From Hofstenia miamia (taxonomy: Eukaryota > Xenacoelomorpha > Acoela), in the NCBI GenBank assembly GCA_004352715.1, contig SCFE01000024.1, positions 2,158,616 to 2,222,615 of the forward strand: 64,000 bases of DNA, written 5' to 3'. The position numbers were made by a program, and so were the translations under genes. Numbering within the stretch: position 1 is the first letter of the stretch; each line of letters opens with the position of its first letter. Positions 54,601 to 58,440 of this stretch are shown here, piece by piece. The notes under the pieces are model-generated. The model was not told the origin of the DNA, did no database searches, and was given only the letters and a program-made list of their open reading frames with translations.

Positions 54601-56638
54601 CACAATCTGCGGACAAACGTAAACGTGAGAAGGTCCTACTAAAAATGATTGCACAAGAAGAATTTGAGATATTGAAGACGCAAATTGATAAATTAAAAGA
54701 AGCTCTGTCTCGAAGTGAAGCTGCAAGAGCAGATTTGCAAAAGCTCTATAATGAAGAGGTAGACATTTGTCAACATATGCGTGGAGAAAAATTAGCCTTT
54801 TTTCTTTTTAGGACCTAGATTGTCTATTTTGGCATAAAACGTTTTTATTATAGCCCAATTAAAAGTTACTAAGTATTTCATTTTGATGCAAGGTATGGTT
54901 AAGAGAAAGCTGAACTCTGGCTATTTTTTCAGATTAACAAATTTCTTCTTCTAGTTAGTCGATATGACTGAATTATTGAAAAATATCAATTTGATTTTAG
55001 TATTGATTTGAAAATTTCATATTGGCAGCATTTCATTTACAAATATGACTTTGAGAATTAAAATCTATTTTAAAGCTTGCAAGAAGTTAGTTAGGATCAT
55101 TTTTTAGTTACGAGAAAAACGTGAACGTCTGCATGCGAAGGAACAGCGAGCGAAATCGGCTAAGCAGCTAGACAGACTTAAGACATCCAACATAAATTCA
55201 TTGGTTAGCTTTTTGTTGTTGTATTTGAAATGTTCACCTTTTCATTGCCCTTTGATGTTGTGCAACTTTATTTTAGATTGAGCAATTGGATGAGAGTGAA
55301 TTAAAGCTAAGAGACATGGCCTACAGCACTGATAAGATGCAAGCAGCTAATCAATATCTTCAACAGAAAAATGATAAGCTAATTGGGCAGTTGAAGACAT
55401 CACTTAATCAAGAACGGTCGATCAAGGAAAGTGCTTTCTTGCGATTAGATGAATTACAGTCATGTATTTATGAGTCCGAAGCTCGATCGATTTCTCCAAT
55501 GAAGTCACGCCCTTTAACTGCAGCATGTAGGTTTAAATAACTTTAAGTGACGCAATAGCGAATACTATATTTTTACTTTAAATTTACTATTCAGTATTTC
55601 AGTTGCCAAGTTTTGCCTTTTATTATTTATTTAAAAATTATACTAAGCGGTTTTTTTAGCAACGGTCGGAGCTCTCAGTCGCTGCAAAAGTGCTTCATCC
55701 AACGTTTCCTCTAATGTTTCAACTTCGTTGGTTCCATTCCGTAAAGTACGTGCTGGCACAGCTCATGGGCGCCGAGTTACGTCTGCTAACCAAACCAAAA
55801 TGCCAAGAGCTCAAACGGTGAGATTTTGATTGCCTCTGCAGGCATCTTCAATTGCATTTTAGTTCTTAAGTTAAAATTTAGTTCGAGTACTGATTTGCGA
55901 GAAACAAAATAGCATGCACATGGAACTTAATCTCAAAATTTGAGACGTTGCAAAATTAATAACTGTTTAATTATCTAAGTTTGCGTATTCCCGTTGGTGA
56001 TTCCTCTGTTACCTGTTATTCCTTCATATGCACGTATACATGTATAACTTTTTAAAGTAGATTATGAAATCTAGATGGACAAATTGAATTAATGTAATAA
56101 TTTTCTGCGCTAAAAACAATTTCTTTTGTACTACCTAAGCAAATCAATTGATAATTTAGAAATGTTTGGTCTATCACAAAATAAACAAAAAATCATATTA
56201 TAGAAAACACTTTTATAATTTAATACAATAGTGTTAACTTCTTAATTCCTATAACTCGAAAATATTTAATTTCTAATATTCATTTGCTTTTCTAATCAAC
56301 TGAGCTACTTTCATAAATTGTATATTGTTTTATGTATTCTTTGAGAAATACACTTTTGTGACTTGCACCATAATGTTATGTTCTTTTAGGGTGAAAACGG
56401 CTTCTGAATATTTTATTTTTAAATGAAAATGTTTGTTTTTGAAAACAGCTCATTATTCAATTCAATTTCAACAGTTACAATTCAAATGTTACAATTTGTG
56501 AAGTAAATTATAAATATTTAGGCAAACAGCCGGGTGATGCTTCAGCGGTCCAGAATCGCACGGCAGTTGTTTGGCCTTGAAGATGAGCCCAGCCACCGTG
56601 AATTTATGACTCACTCGCCACAAAATTTGTTTAAATGA
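3617..56638 (+). CDS. Large multi-exon gene for a coiled-coil protein (CCDC162-like candidate), 5' incomplete
   Basis: Thirty-four exons with AG/GT borders are read here; their phases agree at nearly every junction, giving about 1760 codons before the TGA at 56636-56638. The exon boundaries and frames are seen directly. The protein starts outside the window. The first two thirds are mixed helical sequence without a recognised catalytic motif. Exons 48397-55526 have strong heptad character with many Glu, Lys, Gln and Leu. The tail (55660-56638) is basic, with Ser/Thr/Arg clusters typical of microtubule- or cilium-associated proteins. I suspect a CCDC162/C6orf183-type protein from overall architecture, but cannot confirm this. 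Two junctions (after 40841 and after 49169) remain unresolved. Three introns are enlarged by transposons. Confidence 0.8.
5380..5510 (+). CDS. Host gene exon 2
   Basis: Acceptor TATTTAG; its first base completes the codon left by exon 1. Contains MVKEKKLQQSTRHGDDYEY, a charged linker-like stretch, and ends in phase 1 before GTATCA. Confidence 0.7.
7318..7421 (+). CDS. Host gene exon 3
   Basis: Acceptor TTTTAG with two bases completing the previous codon. Encodes the basic helix NGGYLAYVHLRHLRVRQLQR and ends in phase 0 before GTATGG. Confidence 0.75.
7698..7891 (+). CDS. Host gene exon 4
   Basis: Acceptor TTTTAG, phase 0. Begins ALSILNYFRSVERTLTTN and runs open to donor GTAGTT in phase 2. 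The TAG inside the donor would be an in-frame stop if the intron were retained. Confidence 0.75.
8565..8705 (+). CDS. Host gene exon 5
   Basis: Acceptor TTTAG and donor GTAAGA. Contains DENGLIHVRDQKGMCIIYD. An upstream Met at 8488 gives a longer open frame, but phase agreement with the previous exon favours the acceptor at 8564. Confidence 0.8.
8762..8969 (+). CDS. Host gene exon 6
   Basis: A 56-base intron separates it from exon 5. Contains GSHYISKAHSVDRMASKTKR and ends LEEKRK in phase 0 before GTCAGC. Phase joins on both sides. Confidence 0.8.
9078..9278 (+). CDS. Host gene exon 7
   Basis: Acceptor TATTTAG, donor GTAAGC, phase 0 on both sides. Contains YHNTFNSEDRKRLVQTMHD and ends SMLDRQ. 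The 67 codons are fully open although there is no Met start, as expected for an internal exon. Confidence 0.8.
9372..9481 (+). CDS. Host gene exon 8
   Basis: Acceptor TTCTAG, donor GTGTGG. Begins INEQRDYVSRVCREGDEG and ends in phase 2. Confidence 0.75.
9589..9637 (+). CDS. Host gene exon 9 (short)
   Basis: This 49-base exon has acceptor CCTAG and donor GTTTTA. Its first base completes the codon of exon 8, and it reads LAQVGFLEETIETSLQ to phase 0. It is supported mainly by phase agreement. Confidence 0.65.
10049..10433. mobile_element. hAT-type MITE with 8-bp target duplication
   Basis: The 385-bp element begins CAGTGTTGACC and its other end, read in reverse, is TAGTGGTGACC; both go on to share GTTTAACAGAT. 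Identical CTCAGCAC octamers lie immediately outside at 10041-10048 and 10434-10441, the length typical of hAT insertions. AACAGAT recurs several times inside, consistent with subterminal transposase-binding repeats. It encodes no transposase. Confidence 0.8.
10555..10582. repeat. (AT)n microsatellite, left flank of the 4.3-kb element
   Basis: About 14 AT units end directly at the terminus starting AGGGTGA. A similar tract flanks the far side at 14876, so the element seems to have inserted into a TA repeat. Confidence 0.85.
11160..14284 (-). pseudogene. Broken transposase-like gene, family of invertebrate repeats
   Basis: Reading the reverse strand from the Met at 14284, the pieces are: MAETSTSTAAATRS; a Lys-rich segment; a block with LAAALDRAKVSGRNATFAL near 13540; then, beyond the piggyBac insert, CFDTTASNTGKKSGACVKIE near 12060; LLHLACQHHILQSVL near 11990; FLELVIIILGGSPPCGVKF near 11750; and a carboxyl part near 11430 (LIGFSLFDEGISNKQKRVMV). 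The order fits one protein of about 700-800 residues. Stops and shifts occur throughout, so it is inactive. DTTASNTG and the Cys/His block LACQHH are the most family-typical motifs. Confidence 0.6.
12720..13332 (+). mobile_element. Internally deleted piggyBac element nested in the transposon above
   Basis: An open stretch from the Met at 12762 has an acidic piggyBac-like amino terminus (ITILPPQNNGDISDEDEWF). It joins directly to a piggyBac carboxyl motif (YRSSISSKKW), so the catalytic core is missing. Farther on, across two frame changes, come RRCQGDGCSKKPLTYC and KCNITLCQNCFSKFHT, the Cys/His zinc-finger tail typical of piggyBac transposases, ending at a TAG at 13311-13313. Inverted copies of ACTGTC-(C/A)TAT near 12722 and 13330 may be its subterminal repeats. 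A third related copy lies at 12361-12379. Confidence 0.7.
14876..15047. repeat. (TA)n microsatellite interrupted by an assembly gap
   Basis: AT units run on both sides of 114 N (14906-15019). It is the right flank of the 4.3-kb transposon; the gap size is the assembler's estimate. Confidence 0.9.
15229..15366 (+). CDS. Host gene exon 10
   Basis: Acceptor TTTAG, donor GTCAGT, phase 0 on both sides. Encodes ELYDVVTPKTVLERIVLEK followed by a further helical segment. The preceding intron is 5.6 kb because of the transposons in it. Confidence 0.8.
15729..15923 (+). CDS. Host gene exon 11
   Basis: Acceptor GTTTAG, donor GTGAAA, phase 0. Begins LFAEVFIDDPLFVCEVAETL and ends AGETAILSK. Confidence 0.8.
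16080..17060 (+). other. Degenerate, formerly coding-looking block of unknown origin
   Basis: Sequence here is less AT-rich than its surroundings. It gives broken coding-like stretches on the + strand (for example RFRSSVAKKPIRCTFLYNS near 16410 and FDNGFRSAGITSSMNLLDF near 16890) separated by stops. No splice-bounded exon fits. A decayed mobile element is the likeliest source, but I cannot assign a family. Confidence 0.35.
17206..17348 (+). CDS. Host gene exon 12
   Basis: Acceptor TCTAG, donor GTAGAC. Encodes VYRLIAEDMGFEQFHLFMRL and ends PIDR with two bases of the last codon. That codon is completed by the first base of exon 13, 17 kb away. Confidence 0.8.
17349..18547. other. AT-rich intron sequence
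   Basis: No ORF, repeat unit or element terminus could be supported in this part of the long intron. Confidence 0.4.
18556..18570 (+). repeat. hAT left terminal inverted repeat
   Basis: CAGAGTTTCCCAACC matches the reverse of the right terminus at 33638-33652 at 14 of 15 positions and is preceded by the octamer ACATAGAG. Confidence 0.75.
18919..19028 (-). repeat. Fragment of a MITE/foldback repeat related to 31620-31733
   Basis: This 110-bp segment, beginning AAGCCCCATTTACACTGG, is close to the reverse complement of the repeats near 31620-31733. It contains an imperfect palindrome of GAATTCG and CGAATTC and stops at a single N (19029), an assembly join. Confidence 0.65.
19035..19922 (+). pseudogene. 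hAT-family transposase catalytic core, truncated (ZBED5/SCAND3-like)
   Basis: About 295 open codons start right after a single-N join. They match the catalytic part of hAT transposases seen in domesticated ZBED5/SCAND3-type genes: IALSNDTV near residue 20; SIQLDESTDVSN near residue 50, with the first catalytic Asp; SLCTDGAPSMLG near residue 115, with the second Asp; NHCALHRHALAS, the Cys/His insertion; and DIQWLSRGLVLSRVFEL. The amino-terminal BED finger and the carboxyl hATC dimerisation region with the last catalytic Glu are absent; the frame ends soon after VDARDKIQGF. No internal stop suggests a fairly young copy. Confidence 0.85.
20056..20296 (+). mobile_element. 5' fragment of a second copy of the LINE at 34985-39010
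   Basis: From CAATTCGAATTCTAC onward it parallels 35029-35270, with the same ORF1 start (NANDQKELIMMIKMAVSEA) and coiled-coil beginning LNKRVASMDSVITEMNT. It is cut off by a 729-N gap. Confidence 0.8.
20297..21025. other. Assembly gap (729 N)
   Basis: Unresolved bases. Open frames drawn through it have no meaning. Confidence 0.99.
21060..22620 (+). other. Degenerate coding-like block, family unknown
   Basis: Short open pieces in the + direction (such as SPLRTVINSGNYTFLLKLL near 22050 and CEKCGRHGHAF near 22340, which has a CxxC) are separated by stops. The composition differs from the flanking intron. A decayed transposon is likely but unproven. Confidence 0.3.
24265..24420 (+). pseudogene. 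Tc/mariner transposase carboxyl scrap
   Basis: One frame reads MWRIGCMARSSDLSPY followed by a stop and LERLKGNI. This resembles the third-acidic-residue region of mariner/Tc transposases (usual form W-P-x-R-S-P-D-L-x-P-x-D). It is only about 50 residues and is broken. Confidence 0.45.
26719..26743. repeat. (AT)n microsatellite
   Basis: About 12 AT units. No element terminus was recognised beside it. Confidence 0.85.
27733..27840 (+). other. Less AT-rich coding-like patch of unknown origin
   Basis: One frame is open for 35 codons (DVEVLRAHLDGTEPGGGRR and on to ENLLYHVVLSD) and richer in GC than its surroundings. It looks like a transposon protein scrap. No family assigned. Confidence 0.3.
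28521..28925 (-). pseudogene. Internally deleted mariner-like element with DUF4817-type helix-turn-helix
   Basis: Reverse-strand reading gives EFTQPEKAFCMVEFAKTNSR and FHRKFGKEPPQKR, the DNA-binding head of a mariner/Tc family common in arthropods and other invertebrates. After a break comes a carboxyl end (QPLAMQSWSSFAKNL) without the catalytic middle. The sequence CAGGGTGTTCTAAAAGTCC at 28521, preceded by TA, looks like its terminal repeat. The opposite terminus was not found. Confidence 0.7.
29095..30094. other. Assembly gap of exactly 1000 N
   Basis: The round length marks a scaffold join of unknown true size, so continuity of the intron across it is not certain. Confidence 0.99.
30095..30164 (+). 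mobile_element. LINE carboxyl-terminal scrap
   Basis: One frame reads MAAQEQAIRTNWVKKHIDR and then a stop. This resembles the region after the RT in LINEs whose open frame ends with a Cys-rich knuckle (usual form AAQ-x-QA-x-RT-x7-ID). It is cut by the gap on the left and by the inverted repeat of the next element on the right. Confidence 0.5.
30165..31056 (-). mobile_element. Short P/THAP9-like DNA element with 36-bp inverted repeats
   Basis: CAGGGCCCACTGAATATACA starts the left end at 30165. The reverse of 31021-31056 matches it over 36 bases with two differences and then continues with an AAAGGAGGC block shared by both ends. The 892-bp element contains only the transposase tail. The right flank is (AT)n and a single N, so a target duplication cannot be read. 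Confidence 0.75.
30296..30949 (-). pseudogene. P-element/THAP9-like transposase carboxyl part
   Basis: A 217-codon reverse-strand frame contains EVLAYVAGYIQAKLPYCCDC around residue 62 and NIVDRGGLTTPSQPLLISV around residue 100. This order, Y-V-A-G-Y then Cys pair then DRGGL, is typical of the carboxyl part of P-type and THAP9-like transposases. The THAP finger and the catalytic half are missing, so it cannot be autonomous. It is open throughout, so fairly recent. Confidence 0.6.
31057..31090. repeat. (AT)n microsatellite ending at a single N
   Basis: AT units from the end of the P/THAP9-like element to an assembly join at 31090. Confidence 0.85.
31430..31733. repeat. MITE/foldback repeat array with about 57-bp units
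   Basis: At least two close copies of a unit containing GTCAAATGAAATCAACATGA and CATGCGCTATTGAA lie side by side, followed by a variant with GAATTCGCTTGACGAATTC. The array ends GTAAACGGGGCTTAA, the reverse of the start seen at 18919. Open frames across it are by-products of the repeat. Confidence 0.65.
31526..32411 (+). repeat. First copy of an 886-bp duplication
   Basis: Identical as far as I can read to 32413-33298. The two copies are separated only by one N (32412). This is the pattern of an unmerged contig overlap. Confidence 0.85.
32413..33298 (+). repeat. Second copy of the 886-bp duplication
   Basis: Starts GTTTTCGCTGTCAATTTTG directly after the N and ends TTTAAGTGTGT, like copy one. 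It runs on without a break into the BED-finger region of the hAT element, so this copy is probably the correctly joined one. Confidence 0.85.
33317..33515 (+). pseudogene. hAT transposase BED zinc-finger fragment
   Basis: From the Met at 33317 the frame reads MPPKKKFKYDDSYITYGF. After one base shift it continues with KPQCVICMQVLAPSVLKPAK and RRHLG. The C-x2-C followed by LKPAKLRRH is the BED finger found at the amino end of ZBED5/SCAND3-type hAT transposases. The right terminus of the element follows only about 140 bp later, so the rest of this copy's coding region is deleted. Confidence 0.7.
33638..33652 (-). repeat. hAT right terminal inverted repeat
   Basis: GGTTGGGAAACACTG, followed at once by the octamer ACATAGAG at 33653-33660. 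Confidence 0.75.
33661..34511. other. AT-rich intron sequence
   Basis: No supported feature apart from the acceptor GTGTTTAG at its end. Confidence 0.45.
34512..34772 (+). CDS. Host gene exon 13
   Basis: The first base completes the Arg codon of exon 12. Contains FRTRDGLLRCFANIESLRI. Donor GTTAAG at 34773 leaves phase 2, which fits exon 14. A competing donor GTACTG at 34747 would leave phase 0 and not fit. Confidence 0.75.
34985..39010 (+). mobile_element. Second LINE, nearly full length but degenerate
   Basis: Contains ORF1 (about 35115-35561, coiled-coil). Then comes an endonuclease with ILFWNVNGIENK near 35915 and CILCGDL near 36298, where a stop follows GDL. The RT has SKAYDKVPRTKLFNLL near 37550, QGSPTSCILFVFYVDAL near 37720 and a damaged active site (MDDT) near 37830. 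A carboxyl region runs to about 38860, and the 3' end has AATAAACATATATCTATCT near 38992. Many shifts and stops break it. A second copy of its 5' end lies at 20056. Confidence 0.8.
35115..35561 (+). pseudogene. LINE ORF1 with coiled coil, truncated
   Basis: The frame begins near VGTQNANDQKELMMMIKTA. It has heptad-rich stretches (LNKRVTSMDSVITEMNT and MINMLSAKIRAIEEENSAL) followed by TLASNLIITGVSE, which resembles the RNA-recognition part of L1/Tx1-type ORF1. It stops after about 150 residues (STOP at 35559-35561), earlier than a functional ORF1. Confidence 0.6.
39011..39937. other. Intron with no certain feature
   Basis: GC-rich short palindromic patch near 39268-39300 (GGCCGCAGGCC). At 39885-39935 a short reading VKRVFLLDDYTFHFYNKL ends in a stop just before exon 14. 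It could be a damaged exon extension, but no splice solution supports it. Confidence 0.35.
39938..40058 (+). CDS. Host gene exon 14
   Basis: Acceptor CTTTAG. The first base closes the codon from exon 13. Reads PVRTDRDSPPLTDVRSSRF and ends FVSLQLER in phase 0 before GTATGG. Confidence 0.75.
40761..40841 (+). CDS. Host gene exon 15 (3' end uncertain)
   Basis: Acceptor CTTTAG, phase 0. Reads TPLRDEMLNEFLIKQKNN. The only nearby donor is GTTGAA at 40842, 13 bases before an (AT)n tract, and it does not give the phase exon 16 needs. The true donor may have been altered by the repeat. Confidence 0.6.
40855..40890. repeat. (AT)n microsatellite next to exon 15
   Basis: About 18 AT units begin 13 bases after the proposed donor. 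Confidence 0.9.
41033..41239 (+). CDS. Host gene exon 16
   Basis: Acceptor ATTTAG. Contains SLRSQIISRISSLLSLLNEY and ends KLKDPR in phase 2 before GTAAAT. The join to exon 17 is in phase; the join from exon 15 is not resolved. Confidence 0.75.
41293..41410 (+). CDS. Host gene exon 17
   Basis: Separated by only 53 bases from exon 16. Contains LNLWFIPHPMEILNMFKDF; phase 0 end before GTAACA. Confidence 0.8.
41594..41756 (+). CDS. Host gene exon 18
   Basis: Acceptor GTTTAG. Contains CYFVGAHALCGSAYARLGS, then SAAWGGVEGI, and ends in phase 1 before GTTAGT. Confidence 0.8.
42439..42617 (+). CDS. Host gene exon 19
   Basis: Acceptor ATTTAG in the matching phase. Starts GTELLELQNQLENLPNPSD and contains ESVVTFLQSKRRVMLLEFE. 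Donor GTTCGT at 42618 lies six bases before a (TA)n(GA)n tract. Confidence 0.8.
42624..42669. repeat. (TA)n(GA)n compound microsatellite next to exon 19
   Basis: About 10 TA units followed by about 13 GA units, directly after the splice donor. Confidence 0.9.
42840..42991 (+). CDS. Host gene exon 20
   Basis: Acceptor ATTAG, phase 0. Contains NHGLRNLIKFNARSSTLG and SSLLFFNELAERVLPWHSF, one of the most family-like stretches of the protein. Ends in phase 2 before GTATTG. Confidence 0.8.
43034..43123 (+). CDS. Host gene exon 21
   Basis: Only 42 bases of intron precede it. In the phase set by its neighbours it reads FGMFASSLESTSTIEQSVV and ends GLRENE before GTTATT, phase 2. Confidence 0.65.
43773..43921 (+). 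CDS. Host gene exon 22
   Basis: Acceptor CTTTAG. Contains EILSMALQLEDMLQCGDF followed by an acidic stretch; ends in phase 1 before GTTAGT. Confidence 0.8.
44081..44249 (+). CDS. Host gene exon 23
   Basis: Acceptor TTTTAG in matching phase. Ser-rich start (SFSSSISKTTEPLNAYKS), then LREHWGLNQFGFRHFNDM; phase 2 end before GTATTT. Confidence 0.8.
44290..44440 (+). CDS. Host gene exon 24
   Basis: A 40-base intron precedes it. Reads DAFQKQIHYPSLRVLARKYG and ends VELMLKM in phase 0 before GTATAA. Confidence 0.8.
44753..44890 (+). CDS. Host gene exon 25
   Basis: Acceptor TTATAG, phase 0. Contains RLIDSLECRMIESVRKKL, start of the coiled-coil character; ends LWKKP before GTATGT. Confidence 0.8.
45327..45434 (+). 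CDS. Host gene exon 26
   Basis: Acceptor ACTAG follows an in-frame stop, which fixes the start. Reads AIAEQFSILRPHIAEDF and on to KHSTLKDGNFVINK, phase 0 before GTAAGT. Confidence 0.75.
45950..46470 (+). pseudogene. Possible Tc1-like transposase remnant
   Basis: Coding-like sequence with many stops in the intron. The only family-like piece is DWKRVIISEQFAIFRGL near 46350, which resembles the Tc1 stretch W-x3-I-F-S-D-E-S-x-F. The call rests on that one motif. Confidence 0.35.
46896..47450 (+). mobile_element. Internally deleted mariner element
   Basis: The left end reads GTAGAAAGTTTTGTCCTATTT (from about 46903, inside GGGTGCAGTAG) and the reverse of the right end reads GTAGCGGAAAGTTTTGTCGG. 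These are mariner-like terminal repeats. Inside is the head of a mariner transposase from the Met at 47005 (LLRIIMFFCWLRKLNGAEIA and TCQRWIRKFND). After one shift it continues with AEEIGFAMNVSDSTVRHH and KWVPHELSDENKETRLRIC. The DD34D catalytic half is missing. Confidence 0.8.
47451..47473. repeat. (AT)n microsatellite
   Basis: Lies between the right end of the mariner copy and the left end of the next element. Confidence 0.85.
47474..48116. mobile_element. Small non-autonomous DNA element inserted in (TA)n
   Basis: Both borders abut TA repeats. The left end reads ATAAGATAAGCTGAGTAC; the reverse of the right end reads ATAAGATACTTTCTGTAC. Four copies of a motif near CGCTTTGTAC occur (about 47533, 47570, 48034, 48066), like transposase-binding repeats. 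A 14-bp inverted pair (CTGTACTATGGGAA at 48037 and its complement at 48089) lies near the right end. A reverse-strand frame at 47611-47844 encodes 77 residues of unknown type. Confidence 0.55.
47611..47844 (-). CDS. Unidentified short ORF inside the (TA)n-flanked element
   Basis: 77 codons from Met, with an acidic start (MTENDKFCDISSVDLNIELD) then a basic patch (RHKPSKKRF). Not recognised. Its position suggests a leftover transposase head, but that is inference only. Confidence 0.3.
   Translation of the reverse strand: MTENDKFCDISSVDLNIELDVVEMSQRKVTDRHKPSKKRFSYVCNKNIVSMRQHLTVYTDEEYKNYTHFQVILSVLD
48117..48140. repeat. (AT)n microsatellite
   Basis: Right flank of the small element at 47474-48116. 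Confidence 0.85.
48397..48788 (+). CDS. Host gene exon 27 (longest, coiled coil)
   Basis: Acceptor TTGTAG, 392 bases fully open. Contains VEMENLVANLGNQIMERERM, then LEVTALRSKSSEDEKLFED, with leucine/charged heptads. Ends VDQY plus two bases before GTATGA. Confidence 0.85.
49081..49169 (+). CDS. Host gene exon 28 (3' end uncertain)
   Basis: Acceptor ATCCAG. The first base closes the codon from exon 27, giving SKELRAFDNLEKKLDRF, good coiled coil. The frame stays open to 49354, but the sequence turns hydrophobic. A donor GTATAA at 49170 gives the phase exon 29 needs. Confidence 0.6.
51510..51528 (+). repeat. Short interstitial TTAGGG run
   Basis: About three tandem TTAGGG units. This is the telomere unit of most animals other than insects and nematodes, but so short a run can arise by chance. 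Confidence 0.6.
52900..53770 (-). pseudogene. Mariner-like transposase pseudogene (DUF4817-type family)
   Basis: Reverse-strand reading across shifts gives NVFSDKAWFILQGSVHFQ near 53345, with the expected catalytic Asp in SD; NRNPQEIQEGPIHCENVDL near 53270; and YFQQNGPTTYTATNPMRILQ near 53120. The last normally reads FQQDGAxxHTA and here has Asn for the second catalytic Asp. A scrap near 53025 (YKHRPKTLGDL) matches the family's carboxyl part. Stops are frequent. Confidence 0.7.
54146..54294 (+). CDS. Host gene exon 29
   Basis: Acceptor ACTAG. Reads EIERN then MAEREDQMQILRQNVVSLQS, a strong coiled coil; phase 0 end before GTTTAT. Confidence 0.75.
54588..54758 (+). CDS. Host gene exon 30
   Basis: Acceptor TTGTAG, phase 0. 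Contains LKTQIDKLKEALSRSEAAR; ends LYNEE before GTAGAC. Coiled coil throughout. Confidence 0.85.
55108..55203 (+). CDS. Host gene exon 31
   Basis: Acceptor TTTTAG. Reads LREKRERLHAKEQRAKSAKQ and on to NINSL, phase 0 before GTTAGC. Highly basic coiled coil. Confidence 0.85.
55277..55526 (+). CDS. Host gene exon 32
   Basis: Acceptor TTTTAG. Coiled coil (IEQLDESELKLRDMAYSTDK, then LIGQLKTSLNQERSIKESAF) ending in a Ser/Pro-rich turn (SISPMKSRPLTAA), phase 1 before GTAGGT. Confidence 0.85.
55660..55817 (+). CDS. Host gene exon 33
   Basis: Acceptor TTTTAG in matching phase. Ser-rich and basic (SRCKSASSNVSSNVSTSL, then KVRAGTAHGRRV), likely unstructured; phase 0 before GTGAGA. Confidence 0.8.
56522..56638 (+). 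CDS. Host gene exon 34 (terminal)
   Basis: Acceptor ATTTAG, phase 0. Reads RSRIARQLFGLEDEPS and ends PQNLFK with TGA at 56636-56638. No canonical AATAAA follows closely; AAATATA near 56714 is a possible weak signal. Confidence 0.8.
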   Translation, partial: ANSRVMLQRSRIARQLFGLEDEPSHREFMTHSPQNLFK

Positions 56639-57589
56639 ATATAATTTGCCATAATGTACTTGTATATTGTAAATATGTCTATTGTTTGCACATACTGTAT
56701 AATTTGTTTTTTAAATATATCCATTGTTTTGTTTTCAATGCGTTTACAGCAATCTTATCATATTTTATATAAATCGGTGAGGGGCCCACGCCCGTGCAAA
56801 AATTCGTTGCAGGTGTGAGGATAATAATAATTCTTTGTTACTTTAATAATTCATTTTAGTTATATTCTTTCTTATTCATTTTTAATTGATAAGCGAAGAC
56901 GATATATTTAAGTACTTGTAATTAACGAAGCAATTCTTTGACTGGGAAGATAATTCTTTTTTGAAGTAGTTTTAAAATTATTAATCTTTTTTTAGGCAAT
57001 TAAAAACTGTTTTTTCAATATTTAGAGACATTGTATTTCAATATAATAATCATTTATGAAATATAAATTGGATTGAAATTCCTTGATAGAATAGATTAAA
57101 GTCTCATCTGCATATAACATAAATTCTCTTTTGATTTCCATGAACAACGGGACAGCGTAGTTAAGAAAAGCAGGAGGCTACATTGTGACACCCTGAAGTT
57201 CTTGTAACACCTATGACTATTTTCGATATGAGAATGAAGCAATTCTATTGAATGCCAACTAGTGACGAAATGTGTTTTACAAAAATAAATTTGGCAAATT
57301 ATTTTTAGACAATGTTTGTGAATTTGAATTCTAGGATTTCAGGAAACTTTTGTATTAAATGACAAGTTTTAGTCTTACCGTGTTTATTGTAACAATGCTT
57401 AACTGTGATACACATGCTATAATTTTTGCAAAAATATTTTATAGATGGTTTGTACTTTTTACTGACATAATAAATAAAATAATTTATTTTCAAACTTTTG
57501 TGTAATACAAAAAAGTATGAAAATACTTATTAATGTTTAAAGTAACTTGTTTTCTTTAATTCCACTTATTTGCAAATTGATATTGCTTA
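56639..57589. other. Downstream non-coding sequence
   Basis: AT-rich. A short GC-rich patch near 56778-56825 (GGGGCCCACGCCCG) followed by ATAATAAT looks like the 3' end of a retroposed repeat, but too little remains to classify. Confidence 0.3.
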
Positions 57590-58440
57590 GTTGGAGACTT
57601 TATTCTTTGAATATCCAAATAAGTTCTTTTCTTTGGTGATAATTCTAATTTAATTTTTTTCTTAAAATTCTTTAAAATTCGATTTTTCTTTAATTTCAGG
57701 TGAAAATCTGTTCCACAGATCAATACAGTAATTAATAAAACAGTTCATGATTCTTTTTCTAAATTTAAATTTTCTATAGCACTTAGTTCTAACATGGAGT
57801 TTTGATGAAATATCTGTTTGATCTAATCTTGAAAGATATTTGTAGCGATTTTAGTTTTTGTAGATTAATGAAAAAAAATTGTAAATTCTTCTGATGTTTT
57901 TTTATTGCTTTTTTCACATATGATAGTTAAACTCCAATTCAACATTCTTTCTAACTTATTTTTTGATCGCTTAAATAAGTTTGTCAACAAACGTGATGAA
58001 TATATATATTGAGGCCGAATATACGATTTTAATATTTCCATTTAATTGGTATAAAGCTTTGTAACTTACAGAGTGTTTTGATCCATTGAGCCATTTTTTT
58101 ATTATTTTGTTCATATGTTCTTTAAATATTAATTTATTATCAAAAATAATACCTAGGTATACAATTTTATTTTCTTCTTCAATGGTTTTACTGTTTACTT
58201 GTAGGCTTAGTTTCTTATCATTTGCTTTGTTTAGGACCATGAACTTTGCTTTTTCAATATTAAGCTTAATTTTATTCTTATCAAAATATAAGATAGCTCT
58301 GTCTAATGCATTGTGTAAATCTTAATGTTTGGTTGCATAAAATAATGTATCATCAGCATACTGTATGCATTTTATTTTATTATCAAACTTGATGTCATTT
58401 ACATATATGTTAATTAATAGGAACCTTCAAACCAACATAC
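57590..58440 (-). pseudogene. LINE reverse transcriptase 3' half, degenerate
   Basis: Reverse-strand reading gives INIYVNDIKFDNKIK, then the active site CIQYADDTLFYATKH near 58345; a shift; FMVLNKANDKKLSLQVNS and KIVYLGIIFDNKLIFKEH near 58165; and a carboxyl part ending near 57600 with DLWNRFSPEIKEKSNFKEF. The order YADD, then YLGIIFD, then WN-x2-P is typical of CR1/Jockey-group LINEs, unlike the LINE at 34985. The 5' part is absent. Confidence 0.75.
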
